Shown here: positions 45,585-58,259 of the stretch, one piece after another
Position numbering within the stretch: position 1 is the stretch's first letter
Layout of the letters: each line of letters opens with the position of its first letter
Assembly (NCBI GenBank): GCA_964036045.1
Contig: OZ038380.1
Span: 126,400,899 to 126,464,898 of the forward strand
Reading direction: 5' to 3'
DNA: 64,000 nt
Source of the DNA: Eutreptiella sp. 'Long Island Sound 2002'
Taxonomy: Eukaryota; Euglenozoa; Euglenophyceae; Eutreptiales; Eutreptiaceae
Notes under the pieces: model-generated
The model's input: only the letters and a program-made list of their open reading frames with translations
Databases searched by the model: none
Told to the model about the DNA's origin: nothing
Program-made: the position numbers and the translations under genes

Positions 45585-46634
45585 GATATCGACGGCTCCA
45601 AGGACACCATCGATGGGATTGAAGTGATCGGTTGGGCTGCAGTGATCGGCGATGACGATGGACTTCTGGCAACGGCGCATCAGGCCATCCAAAGCACCGC
45701 CGGGTCTTCGTGGGTAGCGAAACGGTGCAGCAAGGGGGGCTGCATGGACCTGCTCGAGCACATCAGCTCAGAGGACTGTGCCATTGGAGCGGTGGTGGCG
45801 GACAACGTGTCGGCGTCGTTCGGCGAGGATGGAGGACGCCCTTCCCCCTGCGCATGGTTCGACAGGATTCGGCTGCGGTATGCAGAGTTCGTGTCCAGCC
45901 ACGACGTCCCCGAGTACTTCATCCCGGCGCAGCATGACAGCCATGACAGTTACTGGCTGGCAAGGTGGCAAAGCATGGCTGACCAGCTGGCGAAAGCGGC
46001 GCTGCGGACAGCTCGGAGGTTGACGGCACCCTTCCGAAGGCACCTGGAGGGCATGGCGCCGCTGTTCAAGTCGCAGACACTGGTGGTGCATGTGACCAAG
46101 GGCCTCGACCAATGTGCAGTGGACCGGTGCATGCCCATCGTCCCGAGGATGGCGCACCTGGCAGGAAGGACGTGGCGAGAGGCGGTGGCGGCAGGCAACA
46201 TTGCCAACAAAGGCATGGCAGCAGCCTTGTGGCTCAGGTCGGCAGCATGGTGCCACGTGTCCAACAAGGAGGAATTCCACTGCCCAATCTGCAGGAGGAG
46301 CTGCGATGGATGGGGACGGCATCTGGCACAATCGTGTGTCCATGCTGCAATGGCATGCATGATGGGGCTTGCAGCGGTCGCCCAGAGCCTCCAGGACCAA
46401 GGAAAGGAGGTACAGTGGACGTCGGTGACCACCCTGCGAGTCGGGGAAGTGGAACTCTGGCGGCTGCAGCACGAAGACGACTTTCGCCAGACCCAGCACA
46501 TCCCCGAGGACACAGTGATGGTGTCGTCGTCAGGCCTGCTCGCCAATGCGAGTCAGAAAATGGAGGTCAAGAGGAAGCTGACGGAGGCATACCTCAATGC
46601 GATGGCCGACTTCATCACCCTCCCACTAGGATGA
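45585..46634 (+). pseudogene. Unit 1 RNase H and CCHC finger
   Basis: Open from 45,624. The conserved start MISDGSKD at about 45,583 is lost by a 1-nt deletion (ATCGAC where other units have ATCCGAC). ADNVSASFGEDG carries the third acid and AQHDSHDSYW...MADQLAKA the late His/Asp. The finger is C-P-I-C, nine residues, H, four residues, C. It ends LPLG and TGA. Confidence 0.82.
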
Positions 46635-46772
46635 AGACTGCAGGAGTTCCTATGGATGCAACCGGCAGGATGGACCGCAACCCGGAGATGGGGCACACCG
46701 GCCATCCGTTCCGCAATCCAGCATGCTGCGGGAGGAAGATCCTAGACGGTATGGGGCCCGGAAGCCCACCTC

Positions 46773-47450
46773 ATGGCCCATCCACTGGACGAATCGGCGC
46801 CGATCAGACGGACAGGCATGATGGCAGCCAGAGCCCCACCACCGAAGGATCAATGGGACGCGCAATCCGTTATCATCATGGACACAACACCAGCCACGTC
46901 GGAATATGACATCTGGGTGATCCGCCCGGGAGACATACATGGACTATACATCGGGTACAAGCCACATTGCATGTCGGCAGAGCTGATGGAAGTCATCAAG
47001 GAACTCCGGCTATCCGAATGGGCTAATCGAGAGGTTCATCCACTGCATCCACTGAACTGGGAAGATGACAGCGACGATGGGGATTACGAACCAAAAAGCG
47101 CGGAAGAACAGTCGGACGATGAAGATGAAGACGATGACTTCGAAAGCATGGAAGAGGATGTGGAATCGTCGGACGGGGACGACCGAGGAGACTTTTACAC
47201 ACACCCCGCACCCCACCCACACTGCAACCCCACACACGGGCATGCACACGCGCACACACGTGAACGTTCATCTCAGCGGCCCTACCCCGATCGCCTCTTG
47301 GGGATGCGAGGCCAAAATGAGGAACCTCCTCACCCCGCATACGACAACCCGATCGTGAACAGCACTCAGGTCATCGCTCAGCATCTCAGCCACCACTCGC
47401 AATCAACGAGCGGCGGCGACCACCCCAAGGCCGGCCTCAAGGGGACGTGA
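46773..47450 (+). CDS. Unit 1 acidic-tailed frame, long form (225 aa)
   Basis: Starts MAHPLDESAPIRRTG. A globular-looking part with IWVIRPGDIHGLYIGYK is followed by a tract of about 45 residues rich in Asp/Glu (SDDEDEDDDFESMEED) and, in this unit, a His-rich tail. CGA here replaces the TGA (short form of 137 aa) seen in most units. No family is recognised. Antisense frames across it are shadows. Confidence 0.5.
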   Translation: MAHPLDESAPIRRTGMMAARAPPPKDQWDAQSVIIMDTTPATSEYDIWVIRPGDIHGLYIGYKPHCMSAELMEVIKELRLSEWANREVHPLHPLNWEDDSDDGDYEPKSAEEQSDDEDEDDDFESMEEDVESSDGDDRGDFYTHPAPHPHCNPTHGHAHAHTRERSSQRPYPDRLLGMRGQNEEPPHPAYDNPIVNSTQVIAQHLSHHSQSTSGGDHPKAGLKGT

Positions 47451-47672
47451 GGCACGTACCGGCACCCCCGCACCATCCCCAGCAAGAGCAACTGCCGATG
47501 TGCGGAAGCGCCAGGCCCCGCACCAGACAAGAGCATTGTGCACGGCGCTAAGGCCTCAGCTCAGCACCACGAAGCCGCAACATTATCCCCACACGCATGC
47601 ACATGATCGCAAGCGCAGGCACTCGCACACGCCAAGACATCAAAGGCCGGTGCACAGAGCACCGCTGGAAGA

Positions 47673-49885
47673 GGTCCGGGAATGGCTTCGATATCACAAG
47701 CTCAACATTGTGGTCGGTGACCGGGAACATGGTGTCGTACAATGGTCTGAACCATAGATTGAAATCCGCAGAAAGAAGGCCAAAGGTACAATCTACATGA
47801 TATCCGACGGCTCCAAGGACACCATCGATGGGATTGAAGTGATCGGTTGGGCTGCAGTGATCGGCGATGACGATGGACTTCTGGCAACGGCGCATCAGGC
47901 CATCCAAAGCACCGCCGGGTCTTCGTGGGTAGCGAAACGGTGCAGCAAGGGGGGCTGCATGGACCTGCTCGAGCACATCAGCTCGGAGGACTGTGCCATT
48001 GGAGCGGTGGTGGCGGACAACGTGTCGGCGTCGTTCGGCGAGGATGGAGGACGCCCTTCCCCCTGCGCATGGTTCGACAGGATTCGGCTGCGGTATGCAG
48101 AGTTCGTGTCCAGCCACGACGTCCCCGAGTACTTCATCCCGGCGCAGCATGACAGCCATGACAGTTAGTGGCTGGCAAGGTGGCAAAGCATGGCTGACCA
48201 GCTGGCGAAAGCGGCGCTGCGGACGGCTCGGAGGATGACGGCACCCTTCCGACGGCACCTGGAGGGCATGGCGATGCTGTTCAAGTCGCAGACACTGGTG
48301 GTGCATGTGACCAAGGGCCTCGACCAATGTGCAGTGGACCGGTGCATGCCCATCGTCCCGAGGATGGCGCACTTGGCAGGAAGACGTGGCGAGAGGCGGT
48401 GGTGGCAGGCAACATTGCCAACAAAGGCATGGCAGCAGCCTTGTGGCTCAGGTCGGCAGCATGGTGCCACGTGTCCAACAAGGAGGAATTCCACTGTCCA
48501 ATCTGCAGGAGGAGCTGCGATGGATGGGGACGGCATCTGGCACAATCGTGTGTCCATGCTGCAATGGCATGCATGATGGGGTTGCAGCGGTCGCCCAGAG
48601 CCTCCAGGACCAAGGAAAGGAGGTAGAGTGGACGTCGGTGACCACCCTGCGAGTCGGGGAAGCGGAACTCCGGCGGCTGCAGCACGAAGACGACTTTCGC
48701 AAGACCCAGCACATCCCTGAGGACACAGTGATGGTGTCGTCGTCAGGCCTGCTCGCCAATGCGAGTCAGAAAATGGAGGTCAAGAGGAAGCTGACGGAGG
48801 CATACCTCAATGCGATGGCCGACTTCATCACCCTCCCACCAGGATGAAGACTGCAGGAGTTCCTATGGATGCAACCGGCAGGATGGACCGCAACCCGGAG
48901 ATGGGGCACACTGGCCATCCGTTCCGCAATCCAGCATGCTGCGGGAGGAAGATCCTAGAGGGTATGGGGCTCGGAAGCCCACCTCATGGCCCATCCACTG
49001 GACGAATCGGCGCCGATCAGACGGACAGGCATGATGGCAGCCAGAGCCCCACCACCGAAGGATCAATGGGACGCGCAATCCGTTATCATCATGGACACAA
49101 CACCAGCCACGTCGGAATATGACATCTGGGTGATCCGCACGGGAGACATACATGGACTATACATTGGGTACAAGCCACATTGCATGTCGGCAGAGCTGAT
49201 GGAAGTCATCAAGGAACTCGGGCTATCCGAATGGGCTGATCGAGAGGTTCATCCACTGCATCCACTGAACTGGGAAGATGACAGCGACGATGGGGATTAC
49301 GAACCAAAAAGCGCGGAAGAAGAGTCGGACGATGAAGATGAAGACGATGACTTCGAAAGCATGGAAGAGGATGTGGAATCGTCGGACGAGGACGACTGAG
49401 GAGACTTTTACACACACCCCGCACCCCACCCACACTGCAACCCCACACACGGGCATGCACACGCGCACACGCATGAACGTTCATCTCAGCGGCCCTACCC
49501 CGATCGCCTCTTGGGGATGCGAGGCCAAAATGAGGAACCGCCTGACCCCGCATACGACACCTCGATCGTGAACAGCACTAAGGTCATCGCTCAGCATCTC
49601 AGCCACAACTCGCAATCAACGAGCGGCGGCGACCACCCCAAGGCCGGCCTCAAGGGGACGTGAGGCACGTACCGGCACCCCCGCACCATCCCCAGCAAGA
49701 GCAACTGCCGATGTGCGGAACCGCCAAGCCCCGCACCAGACAAGAACATCGTGCACAGCGCTAAGGCCTCACCTCAGCACCACAAAGCCGCAACATTATC
49801 CCCACACACATGCACATGATCGCAAGCGCAGGCACTCGCACACGCCAAGACATCAAAGGCCGGTGCACACAGCACCGCTGGAAGA
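47673..49885 (+). repeat. Array unit 2
   Basis: Its RNase H frame (47,797-48,168) stops at a TAG in DSHDS*W, and one base is missing near 48,383 and another near 48,582, so the finger is out of frame. Private change: GTCGGTGACC near 47,713. Confidence 0.93.
48986..49399 (+). CDS. Unit 2 acidic-tailed frame, short form (137 aa)
   Basis: Same 137-codon frame as in units 3, 5, 6, 7 and 8, ending SSDEDD and TGA. Confidence 0.5.
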   Translation: MAHPLDESAPIRRTGMMAARAPPPKDQWDAQSVIIMDTTPATSEYDIWVIRTGDIHGLYIGYKPHCMSAELMEVIKELGLSEWADREVHPLHPLNWEDDSDDGDYEPKSAEEESDDEDEDDDFESMEEDVESSDEDD

Positions 49886-50009
49886 GGTCCGGGAATGGCT
49901 TCGATATCACAAGCTCAACATTGTGGTCAGTGACCGGGAACATGGTGTCGTACAATGGTCTGAACCATAGATTGAAATCCGCAGAAAGAAGGCCAAAGGT
50001 ACAATCTAC

Positions 50010-51338
50010 ATGATATCCGACGGCTCCAAGGACACCATCGATGGGATTGAAGTGATCGGTTGGGCTGCAGTGATCGGCGATGACGATGGACTTCTGGCAA
50101 CGGCGCATCAGGCCATCCAAAGCACCGCCGGGTCTTCGTGGGCAGCGAAATGGTGCGGCAAGGGGGGCTGCATGGACCTGCTCGAGCACATCAGCTCGGA
50201 GGACTGTGCCATTGGAGCGGTGGTGGCGGACAACGTGTCGGCGTCGTTCGGCGAGGATGGAGTACGCCCTTCCCCCTGCGCATGGTTCGACAGGATTCGG
50301 CTGCGGTATGCAGAGTTCTTGTCCAGCCACGACGTCCCCGAGTACTTCATCCCGGCGCACCATGACAGCCATGACAGTTACTGGCTGGCAAGGTGGCAAA
50401 GCATGGCTGACCAGCTGGCGAAAGCGGCGCTGCGGACGGCTCGGAGGATGACGGCACCCTTCCGACGGCACGTGGAGGGCATGGCGATGCTGTTCAAGTC
50501 GCAGACACTGGTGGTGCATGTGACCAAGGGCCTCGACCAATGTGCAGTGGACCGGTGCATGCCCATCGTCCCAAGGATGGCGCACCTGGCAGGAAGGACG
50601 TGGCGAGAGGCGGTGGTGGCAGGCAACATTGCCAACAAAGGCATGGCAGCAGCCTTGTGGCTCAGGTCGGCAGCATGGTGCCACGTGTCCAACAAGGAGG
50701 AATTCCACTGCCCAATCTGCAGGAGGAGCTGCGATGGATGGGGACGGCATCTGGCACAATCGTGTGTCCATGCTGCAATGGCATGCATGATGGGGCTTGC
50801 AGCGGTCGCCCAGAGCCTCGAGGACCAAGGAAAGGAGGTAGAGTGGACGTCGGTGACCACCCTGCGAGTCGGGGAACCGGAACTCTGGCGGCTGCAGCAC
50901 GAAGACGACTTTCGCAAGACCCAGCACATCCCCGAGGACACAGTGATGGTGTCGTCGTCGGGCCTGCTCGCCAATGCGAGTCAGAAAAATGGAGGTCAAG
51001 AGGAAGCTGACGGAGGCATACCTCAATGCGATGGCCGACTTCATCACCCTCCCACCAGGATGAAGACTGCAGGAGTTCCTATGGATGCAACCGGCAGGAT
51101 GGACCGCAACCCGGAGATGGGGCACACTGGCCATCCGTTCCGCAATCCAGCATGCTGCGGGAGGAAGATCCTAGAGGGTATGGGGCCCCGAAGCCCACCT
51201 CATGGCCCATCCACTGGACGAATCGGCGCCGATCAGACGGACAGGCATGATGGCAGCCAGAGCCCCACCACCGAAGGATCAATGGGACGCGCAATCCGTT
51301 ATCATCATGGACACAACACCAGCCACGTCGGAATATGA
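50010..51338 (+). pseudogene. Unit 3 RNase H and CCHC frame, extended by a frameshift
   Basis: The first 327 or so residues are normal (MISDGSKD start, VVADNVSAS, finger with CPICRRSCDGWGRH). The last 115 (from NGGQEEADGG) are translated from the frame that in other units is not coding. Confidence 0.7.
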
Positions 51339-51615
51339 CATCTGGGTGTTCCGCCCGGGAGACATAAATGGACTATACATTGGGTACAAGCCACATTGCA
51401 TGTCGGCAGAGGTGATCGAAGTCATCAAGGAACTCCGGCTATCCGAATGGGCTGATCGAGAGGTTCATCCACTGCATCCACTGAACTGGGAAGATGACAG
51501 CGACGATGGGGATTACGAACCAAAAAGCGCGGAAGAAGAGTCGGACGATGAAGATGAAGACGATGACTTCGAAAGCATGGAAGAGGATGTGGAATCGTCG
51601 GACGAGGACGACTGA
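51202..51615 (+). CDS. Unit 3 acidic-tailed frame (137 aa)
   Basis: Intact short form. Differs from others by VFRPGDIN and EVIEVIK. Confidence 0.5.
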   Translation: MAHPLDESAPIRRTGMMAARAPPPKDQWDAQSVIIMDTTPATSEYDIWVFRPGDINGLYIGYKPHCMSAEVIEVIKELRLSEWADREVHPLHPLNWEDDSDDGDYEPKSAEEESDDEDEDDDFESMEEDVESSDEDD

Positions 51616-52225
51616 GGAGACTTTTACACACACCCCGCACCCCACCCACACTGCAACCCCACACACGGGCATGCACACGCGCACACACGTGAACGTTCAT
51701 CTCAGCGGCCCTACCCCGATCGCCTCTTGGGGATGCGAGGCCAAAATGAGGAACCGCCTGACCCCGCATACGACACCTCGATCGTGAACAGCACTAAGGT
51801 CATCGCTCAGCATCTCAGCCACAACTCGCAATCGACGAGCGGCGGCGACCACCCCAAGGCCGGCCTCAAGGGGACGTGAGGCACGTACCGGCACCCCCGC
51901 ACCATCCCCAGCAAGAGCAACTGCCGATGTGCGGAAGCGCCAGGCCGCACACCAGACAAGAACATCGTGCACAGCGCTAAGGCCTCACCTCAGCACCACG
52001 AAGCCGCAATATTATCCCCACACGCATGCACATGAACGCAAGCGCAGGCACTCGCACACGCCAAGACATCAAAAGCCGGTGCACAAAGCACCGCAGGAAG
52101 AGGTCCGGGAATGGCTTCGATATCACAAGCTCAACATTGTGGTCAGTGACCGGGAACATGGTGTCGTACAATGGTCTAAACCATAGATTGAAATCCGCAG
52201 AAAGAAGGCCAAAGGTACAATCTAC

Positions 52226-53071
52226 ATGATATCCGACGGCTCCAAGGACACCATCGATGGGATTGAAGTGATCGGTTGGGCTGCAGTGATCGGCGATGAC
52301 GATGGACTTCTGGCAACGGCGCATCAGGCCATCCAAAGCACCGCCGGGTCTTCGTGGGCAGCGAAATGGTGCGGCAAGGGGGGCTGCATGGACCTGCTCG
52401 AGCACATCAGCTCGGAGGACTGTGCCATTGGAGCGGTGGTGGCGGACAACGTGTCGGCGTCGTTTGGCGAGGATGGAGGACGCCCTTCCCCCTGCGCATG
52501 GTTCGACAAGATTCGGCTGCGGTATGCAGAGTTCGTGTCCAGCCACGACGTCCCCGAGTACTTCATCCCGGCGCAGCATGACAGCCATGACAGTTACTGG
52601 CTGGCAAGGTGGCAAAGCATGGCTGACCAGCCGGCGAAAGCGGCGCTGCGGACGGCTCGGAGGATGACGGCACCCTTCCGACGGCACCTGGAGGGCATGG
52701 CGCTGCTGTTCAAGTCGCAGACAGTGGTGGTGCATGTGACCAAGGGCCTCGACCAATGTGCAGTGGACCGGTGCATGCCCATCGTCCCAAGGATGGCGCA
52801 CCTGGCAGGAAGGACGTGGCGAGAGGCGGTGGTGGCAGGCAACATTGCCAACAAAGGCATGGCAGCAGCCTTGTGGCTCAGGTCGGCAGCATGGTGCCAC
52901 GTGTCCAACAAGGAGGAATTCCACTGCCCAATGTGCAGGAGCAGCTGTGATGGATGGGGACGGCATCTGGCACAATCGTGTGTCCATGCTGCAATGGCAT
53001 GCATGATGGGGTTGCAGCGGTCGCCCAGAGCCTCCAGGACCAAGGAAAGGAGGTACAGTGGACGTCGGTGA
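52226..53071 (+). pseudogene. Unit 4 RNase H and CCHC frame, shifted end
   Basis: 281 codons, MISDGSKD start and complete finger; frame lost after MACMMG. Confidence 0.7.
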
Positions 53072-53613
53072 CCACCCTGCGAGTCGGGGAAGTGGAACTC
53101 TGGCGGCTGCAGCACGAAGACGACTTCCGCAAGACCCAGCACATCCCCGAGGACACAGTGATGGTGTCGTCGTCGGGCCTGCTCGCCAATGCGAGTCAGA
53201 AAATGGAGGTCAAGAGGAAGCTGACGGAGGCATACCTCAATGCGATGGCCGACTTCATCACCCTCCCACCAGGATGAAGACTGCAGGAGTTCCTATGGAT
53301 GCAACCGGCAGGATGGACCGCAACCCGGAGATGGGGCACACTGGCCATCCGTTCCGCAATCCAGCATGCTGCGGGAGGAAGATCCTAGAGGGTATGGGGC
53401 CCGGAAGCCCACCTCATGGCCCATCCACTGGACGAATCGGCGCCGATCAGACGGACAGGCATGATGGCAGCCAGAGCCCCACCACCGAAGGATCAATGGG
53501 ACGCGCAATCCGTTATCATCATGGACACAACACCAGCCACGTCGGAATATGACATCTGGTTGATCCGCCCTTGAGACATACATGGACTATACATTGGGTA
53601 CAAGCCACATTGC

Positions 53614-54093
53614 ATGTCGGCAGAGCTGATGGAAGTCATCAAGGAACTCCGGCTATCCGAATGGGCTAATCGAGAGGTTCATCCACTGCATCCACTGAAC
53701 TGGGAAGATGACAGCGACGATGGGGATTACGAACCAAAAAGCGCGGAAGAAGAGTCGGACGATGAAGATGAAGACGATGACTTCGAAAGCATGGAAGAGG
53801 ATGTGGAATCGTCGGACGAGGACGACCGAGGAGACTTTTACACACACCCCGCACCCCACCCACACTGCAACCCCACACACGGGCATGCACACGCGCACAC
53901 ACGTGAACGTTCATCTCAGCGGCCCTACCCCGATCGCCTCTTGGGGATGCGAGGCCAAAATGAGGAACCGCCTGACCCCGCATACGACAACTCGATCGTG
54001 AACAGCACTAAGGTCATCGCTCAGCATCTCAGCCACAACTCGCAATCAACGAGCGGCGGCGACCACCCCAAGGCCGGCCGCAAGGGGACGTGA
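53614..54093 (+). pseudogene. Unit 4 acidic-tailed frame, 5' truncated long form
   Basis: 159 codons from an internal ATG (MSAELMEVIKEL). Shares the CGA readthrough with unit 1 only. Confidence 0.45.
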
Positions 54094-54439
54094 GGCACGT
54101 ACCGGCACCCCCGCACCATCCCCAGCAAGAGCAACTGCCGATGTGCGGAAGCGCCAGGCCCCGCACCAAACAAGAACATCGTGCACAGCGCTAAGGCCTC
54201 AGCTAAGCACCACGAAGCCGCAACATTATCCCCACACGCATGCACATGAACGCAAGCGCAGGCACTCGCACACACCAAGACATCAAAGGCCGGTGCACAG
54301 AGCACCGCTGGAAGAGGTCCGGGAATGGCTTCGATATCACAAGCTCAACATTGTGGTCAGTGACCGGGAACATGGTGTCGTACAATGGTCTGAACCATAG
54401 ATTGAAATCCGCAGAAAGAAGGCCAAAGGTACAATCTAC

Positions 54440-55492
54440 ATGATATCCGACGGCTCCAAGGACACCATCGATGGGATTGAAGTGATCGGTTGGGCTGCAG
54501 TGATCGGCGATGACGATGGACTTCTGGCAACAGCGCATCAGGCCATCCAAAGCACCGCCGGGTCTTCGTGGGCAGCGAAATGGTGCGGCAAGGGGGGCTG
54601 CATGGACCTGCTCGAGCACATCAGCTCGGAGGACTGTGCCATTGGAGCGGTGGTGGCGGACAACGTGTCGGCGTCGTTCGGCGAGGATGGAGGACGCCCT
54701 TCCCCTTGCGCATGGTTCGACAGGATTCGGCTGCGGTATGCAGAGTTCGTGTCCAGCCACGACGTCCCCGAGTACTTCATCCCGGCGCAGCATGACAGCC
54801 ATGACAGTTACTGGCTGGCAAGGTGGCAAAGCATGGCTGACCAGCTGGCGAAAGCGGCGCTGCGGACGGCTCGGAGGATGACGGCACCCTTCTGACGGCA
54901 CCTGGAGGGCATGGCGATGCTGTTCAAGTCACAGACACTGGTGGTGCATGTGACCAAGGGCCTCGACCAATGTGCAGTGGACCGGTGCATGCCCATCGTC
55001 CCGAGGATGGCGCACTTGGCAGGAAGGACGTGGCGAGAGGCGGTGGTGGCAGGCAACATTGCCAACAAAGGCATGGCAGCAGCCTTGTGGCTCAGGTCGG
55101 CAGCATGGTGCCACGTGTCCAACAAGGAGGAATTCCACTGCCCAATCTGCAGGAGGAGCTCCGATGGATGGGGACGGCATCTGGCACAATCGTGTGTCCA
55201 TGCTGCAATGGCATGCATGATGGGGCTTGCAGCGGTCGCCCAGAGCCTCCGGGACCAAGGAAAGGAGGTACAGTGGACGTCGGTGACCACCCTGCGAGTC
55301 GGGGAAGCGGAACTCTGGCGGCTGCAGCATGAAGACGACTTCCGCAAGACCCAGCACATCCCCGAGGACACAGTGATGGTGTCGTCGTCAGGCCTGCTCG
55401 CCAATGCGAGTCAGAAACTGGAGGTCAAGAGGAAGCTGACGGAGGCATACCTCAATGCGATGGCCGACTTCATCACCCTCCCACCAGGATGA
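54440..55492 (+). pseudogene. Unit 5 RNase H and CCHC frame with one stop
   Basis: Same frame throughout with one TGA at about 54,893-54,895 (CGA in other units). 350 codons otherwise. Confidence 0.75.
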
Positions 55493-55630
55493 AGACTGCA
55501 GGAGTTCCTATGGATGCAACCGGCAGGATGGACCGCAACCCGGAGATGGGGCACACTGGCCATCCGTTCCGCAATCCAGCATGCTGCGGGAGGAAGATCC
55601 TAGAGGGTATGGGGCCCGGAAGCCCACCTC

Positions 55631-56044
55631 ATGGCCCATCCACTGGACGAATCGGCGCCGATCAGACGGACAGGCATGATGGCAGCCAGAGCCCCACCAC
55701 CGAAGGATCAATGGGACGCGCAATCCGTTATCATCATGGACACAACACCAGCCACGTCGGAATATGACATCTGGGTGATCCGCACGGGAGACGTACATGG
55801 ACTATACATTGGGTACAAGCCACATTGCATGTGGGCAGAGCTGATGGAAGTCATCAAGGAACTCCGGCTATCCGAATGGGCTGATCGAGAGGTTCATCCA
55901 CTGCATCCACTGAACTGGGAAGATGACAGCGACGATGGGGATTACGAACCAAAAAGCGCGGAAGAAGAGTCGGACGATGAAGATGAAGACGATGACTGCG
56001 ATAGCATGGAAGAGGATGTGGAATCGTCGGACGAGGACGACTGA
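55631..56044 (+). CDS. Unit 5 acidic-tailed frame (137 aa)
   Basis: Intact short form; changes include GDVHG, CMWAELM and DDCDSMEED. Confidence 0.5.
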   Translation: MAHPLDESAPIRRTGMMAARAPPPKDQWDAQSVIIMDTTPATSEYDIWVIRTGDVHGLYIGYKPHCMWAELMEVIKELRLSEWADREVHPLHPLNWEDDSDDGDYEPKSAEEESDDEDEDDDCDSMEEDVESSDEDD

Positions 56045-56654
56045 GGAGACTTTTACACACACCCCGCACCCCACCCACACTGCAACCCCACACACGGGCA
56101 TGCACACGCGCACACACGTGAACGTTCATCTCAGCGGCCCTACCCCGATCGCCTCTTGGGGATGCGAGGCCAAAATGAGGAACCGCATGACCCCGCATAC
56201 GACAACTCGATCGTGAACAGCACTAAGGTCATCGCTCAGCATCTCAGCCACAACTCGCAATCAACGAGCGGCGGCGACCACCCCAAGGCCGGCCTCAAGG
56301 GGACGTGAGGCACGTACCGGCACCCCCGCACCATCCCCAGCAAGAGCAACTGCCGATGTGCGGAACCGCCAGGCCCCGCACCAGACAAGAACATCGTGCA
56401 CGGCGCTAAGGCCTCACCTCAGCACCACAAAGCCGCAACATTATCCCCACACGCATGCACATCAACGCAAGCGCAGGCACTCGCACACGCCAAGACATCA
56501 AAGGCCGGTGCACAGAGAACCGCAGGAAGAGGTCCGGGAATGGCTTCGATATCACAAGCTCAACATTGTGGTCAGTGACCGGGAACATGGTGTCGTACAA
56601 TGGTCCGAACCATAGATTGAAATCCGCAGAAAGAAGGCCAAAGGTATAATCTAC

Positions 56655-57383
56655 ATGATATCCGACGGCTCCAAGGACACCATCGATGGGATTGAAGTGA
56701 TCGGTCGGGCTGCAGTGATTGGCGAACACGATGGACTTCTGGCAACGGCGCATCAGGCCATCCAAAGCACCGCCGGGTCTTCGTGGGCAGCGAAATGGTG
56801 CGGCAAGGGGTGCTGCATGGACCTGCTCCAGCACATCAGCTCGGAGGACTGTGCCATTGGAGCGGTGGTGGCGGACAACGTGTCGGCGTCGTTCGGTGAG
56901 GATGGAGGACGCCCTTCCCCCTGCACATGGTTCGACAGGATTCGGCTGCGGTATGCAGAGTTCGTGTCCAGCCACGACGTCCCCGAGTACTTCATCCCGG
57001 CGCAGCATGACAACCATGACAGTTACTGGCTGGCAAGGTGGCAAAGCATGGCTGACCAGCTGGCGAAAGCGGCGCTGCGGACGGCTCGGAGGATGACGGC
57101 ACCCTTCCGACGGCACCTGGAGGGCATGGCGCTGCTGTTCAAGTCGCAGACACTGGTGGTGCATGTGACCAAGGGCCTCGACCAATGTGCAGTGGACCGG
57201 TGCATGCCCATCGTCCCGAGGATGGCGCACCTGGCAGGAAGGACGTGGCGAGAGGCGGTGGTGGCAGGCAACATTGCCAACAAAGGCATGGCAGCAGCCT
57301 TGTGGCTCAGGTCGGCAGCATGGTGCCACGTGTCCAACAAGGAGGAATTCCACTGCCCAATCTGCAGGAGGAGCTGTGATTGA
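56655..57383 (+). pseudogene. Unit 6 RNase H frame, stopped inside the finger
   Basis: 242 codons to RRSCD and TGA. The codons after the stop (57,423-57,707) remain open. Confidence 0.7.
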
Positions 57384-57845
57384 TGGGGACGGCATCTGGC
57401 ACAATCGTGTGTCCATGCTGCAATGGCATGCATGATGGGGCTTGCAGCGGTCGCCCAGAGCCTCCAGGACCAAGGAAAGGAGGTACAGTGGACGTCGGTG
57501 ACCACCCTGCGAGTCGGGGAAGCGGAACTCTGGCGGCTGCAGCACGAAGACGACTTTCGCCAGACCCAGCACATCCCCGAGGACACAGTGATGGTGTCGT
57601 CGTCACGCCTGCCGGCCAATGCGATTCAGAAACTGGAGGTCAAGAGGAAGCTGACGGAGGCATACCTCAATGCGATGGCCGACTTCATCACCCTCCCACC
57701 AGGATGAAGACTGCAGGAGTTCCTATGGATGCAACCGGCAGGATGGACCGCAACCCGGAGATGGGGCACACTGGCCATCCGTTCCGCAATCCAGCATGCT
57801 GCGGGAGGAAGATCCTAGAGGGTATGGGGCCCGGAAGCCCACCTC

Positions 57846-58259
57846 ATGGCCCATCCACTGGACGAATCGGCGCCGATCAGACGGACAGGCATGATGGCAG
57901 CCAGAGCCCCACCACCGAAGGATCAATGGGACGCGCAATCTGTTATCATCATGGACACAACACCAGCCACGTCGGAATATGACATCTCGGTGATCCGCCC
58001 GGGAGACATACATGGACTATACATTGGGTACAAGCCACATTGCATGTCGGCAGAGCTGATGGAAGTCATCAAGGAACTCCGGCTTTCCGAATGGGCTGAT
58101 CGAGAGGTTCATCCACTGCATCCACTGAACTGGGAAGATGACAGCGACGATGGGGATTACGAACCAAAAAGCGCGGAAGAAGAGTCGGACGATGAAGATG
58201 AAGACGATGACTTCGAAAGCATGGAAGAGGATGTGGAATCGTCGGACGAGGACGACTGA
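57846..58259 (+). CDS. Unit 6 acidic-tailed frame (137 aa)
   Basis: Intact short form; DISVIRPGD instead of DIWVIRPGD. Confidence 0.5.
   Translation: MAHPLDESAPIRRTGMMAARAPPPKDQWDAQSVIIMDTTPATSEYDISVIRPGDIHGLYIGYKPHCMSAELMEVIKELRLSEWADREVHPLHPLNWEDDSDDGDYEPKSAEEESDDEDEDDDFESMEEDVESSDEDD

Larger units (their letters stand above)
35791..47672 (+). mobile_element. LINE family C, decayed long copy (5' limit uncertain)
   Basis: Plus-strand LINE with, in order, a gag-like ORF1 (about 39,260-41,683), AP endonuclease (about 42,690-43,350), reverse transcriptase (about 44,200-45,540), RNase H and CCHC (45,585-46,634) and an acidic-tailed frame (46,773-47,450). Nearly every domain is in a different frame from the next. 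The 5' limit could be anywhere between 35,791 and about 39,200. Its last 2.2 kb are the first unit of the tandem array. Confidence 0.8.
49886..52101 (+). repeat. Array unit 3
   Basis: RNase H, finger and the following region are open for 442 codons (50,010-51,338) because an extra A in a run near 50,990 shifts the end of the gene into the neighbouring frame. Confidence 0.93.
52102..54315 (+). repeat. Array unit 4
   Basis: RNase H frame (52,226-53,071) loses its end by a 1-nt deletion near 53,010. The finger reads CPMCRSSCDGWGRH. A TGA near 53,574 (GGGAG changed to TTGAG) cuts the acidic frame, whose later part stays open from 53,614 to 54,093 with the CGA long form. Confidence 0.93.
54316..56530 (+). 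repeat. Array unit 5
   Basis: RNase H frame (54,440-54,895) stops at TGA in TAPF*; it reopens at 54,911-55,492 with a finger in which the third Cys position reads SSDGWGRH (the H and the four-residue-later Cys are kept). Confidence 0.93.

Noticed and set aside
49713-49970. 85-codon frame crossing each array junction
   Set aside because: It joins 3' region sequence to the thumb end by the tandem arrangement. It ends at the shared TAG, has no independent domain and its first half is low-complexity His/Thr.
49761-51134. Antisense frame of 457 codons, and similar ones of 388, 336 and 325 codons in other units
   Set aside because: They mirror the RNase H/CCHC gene in the opposite strand, have His/Cys/Arg-rich composition and no domain.
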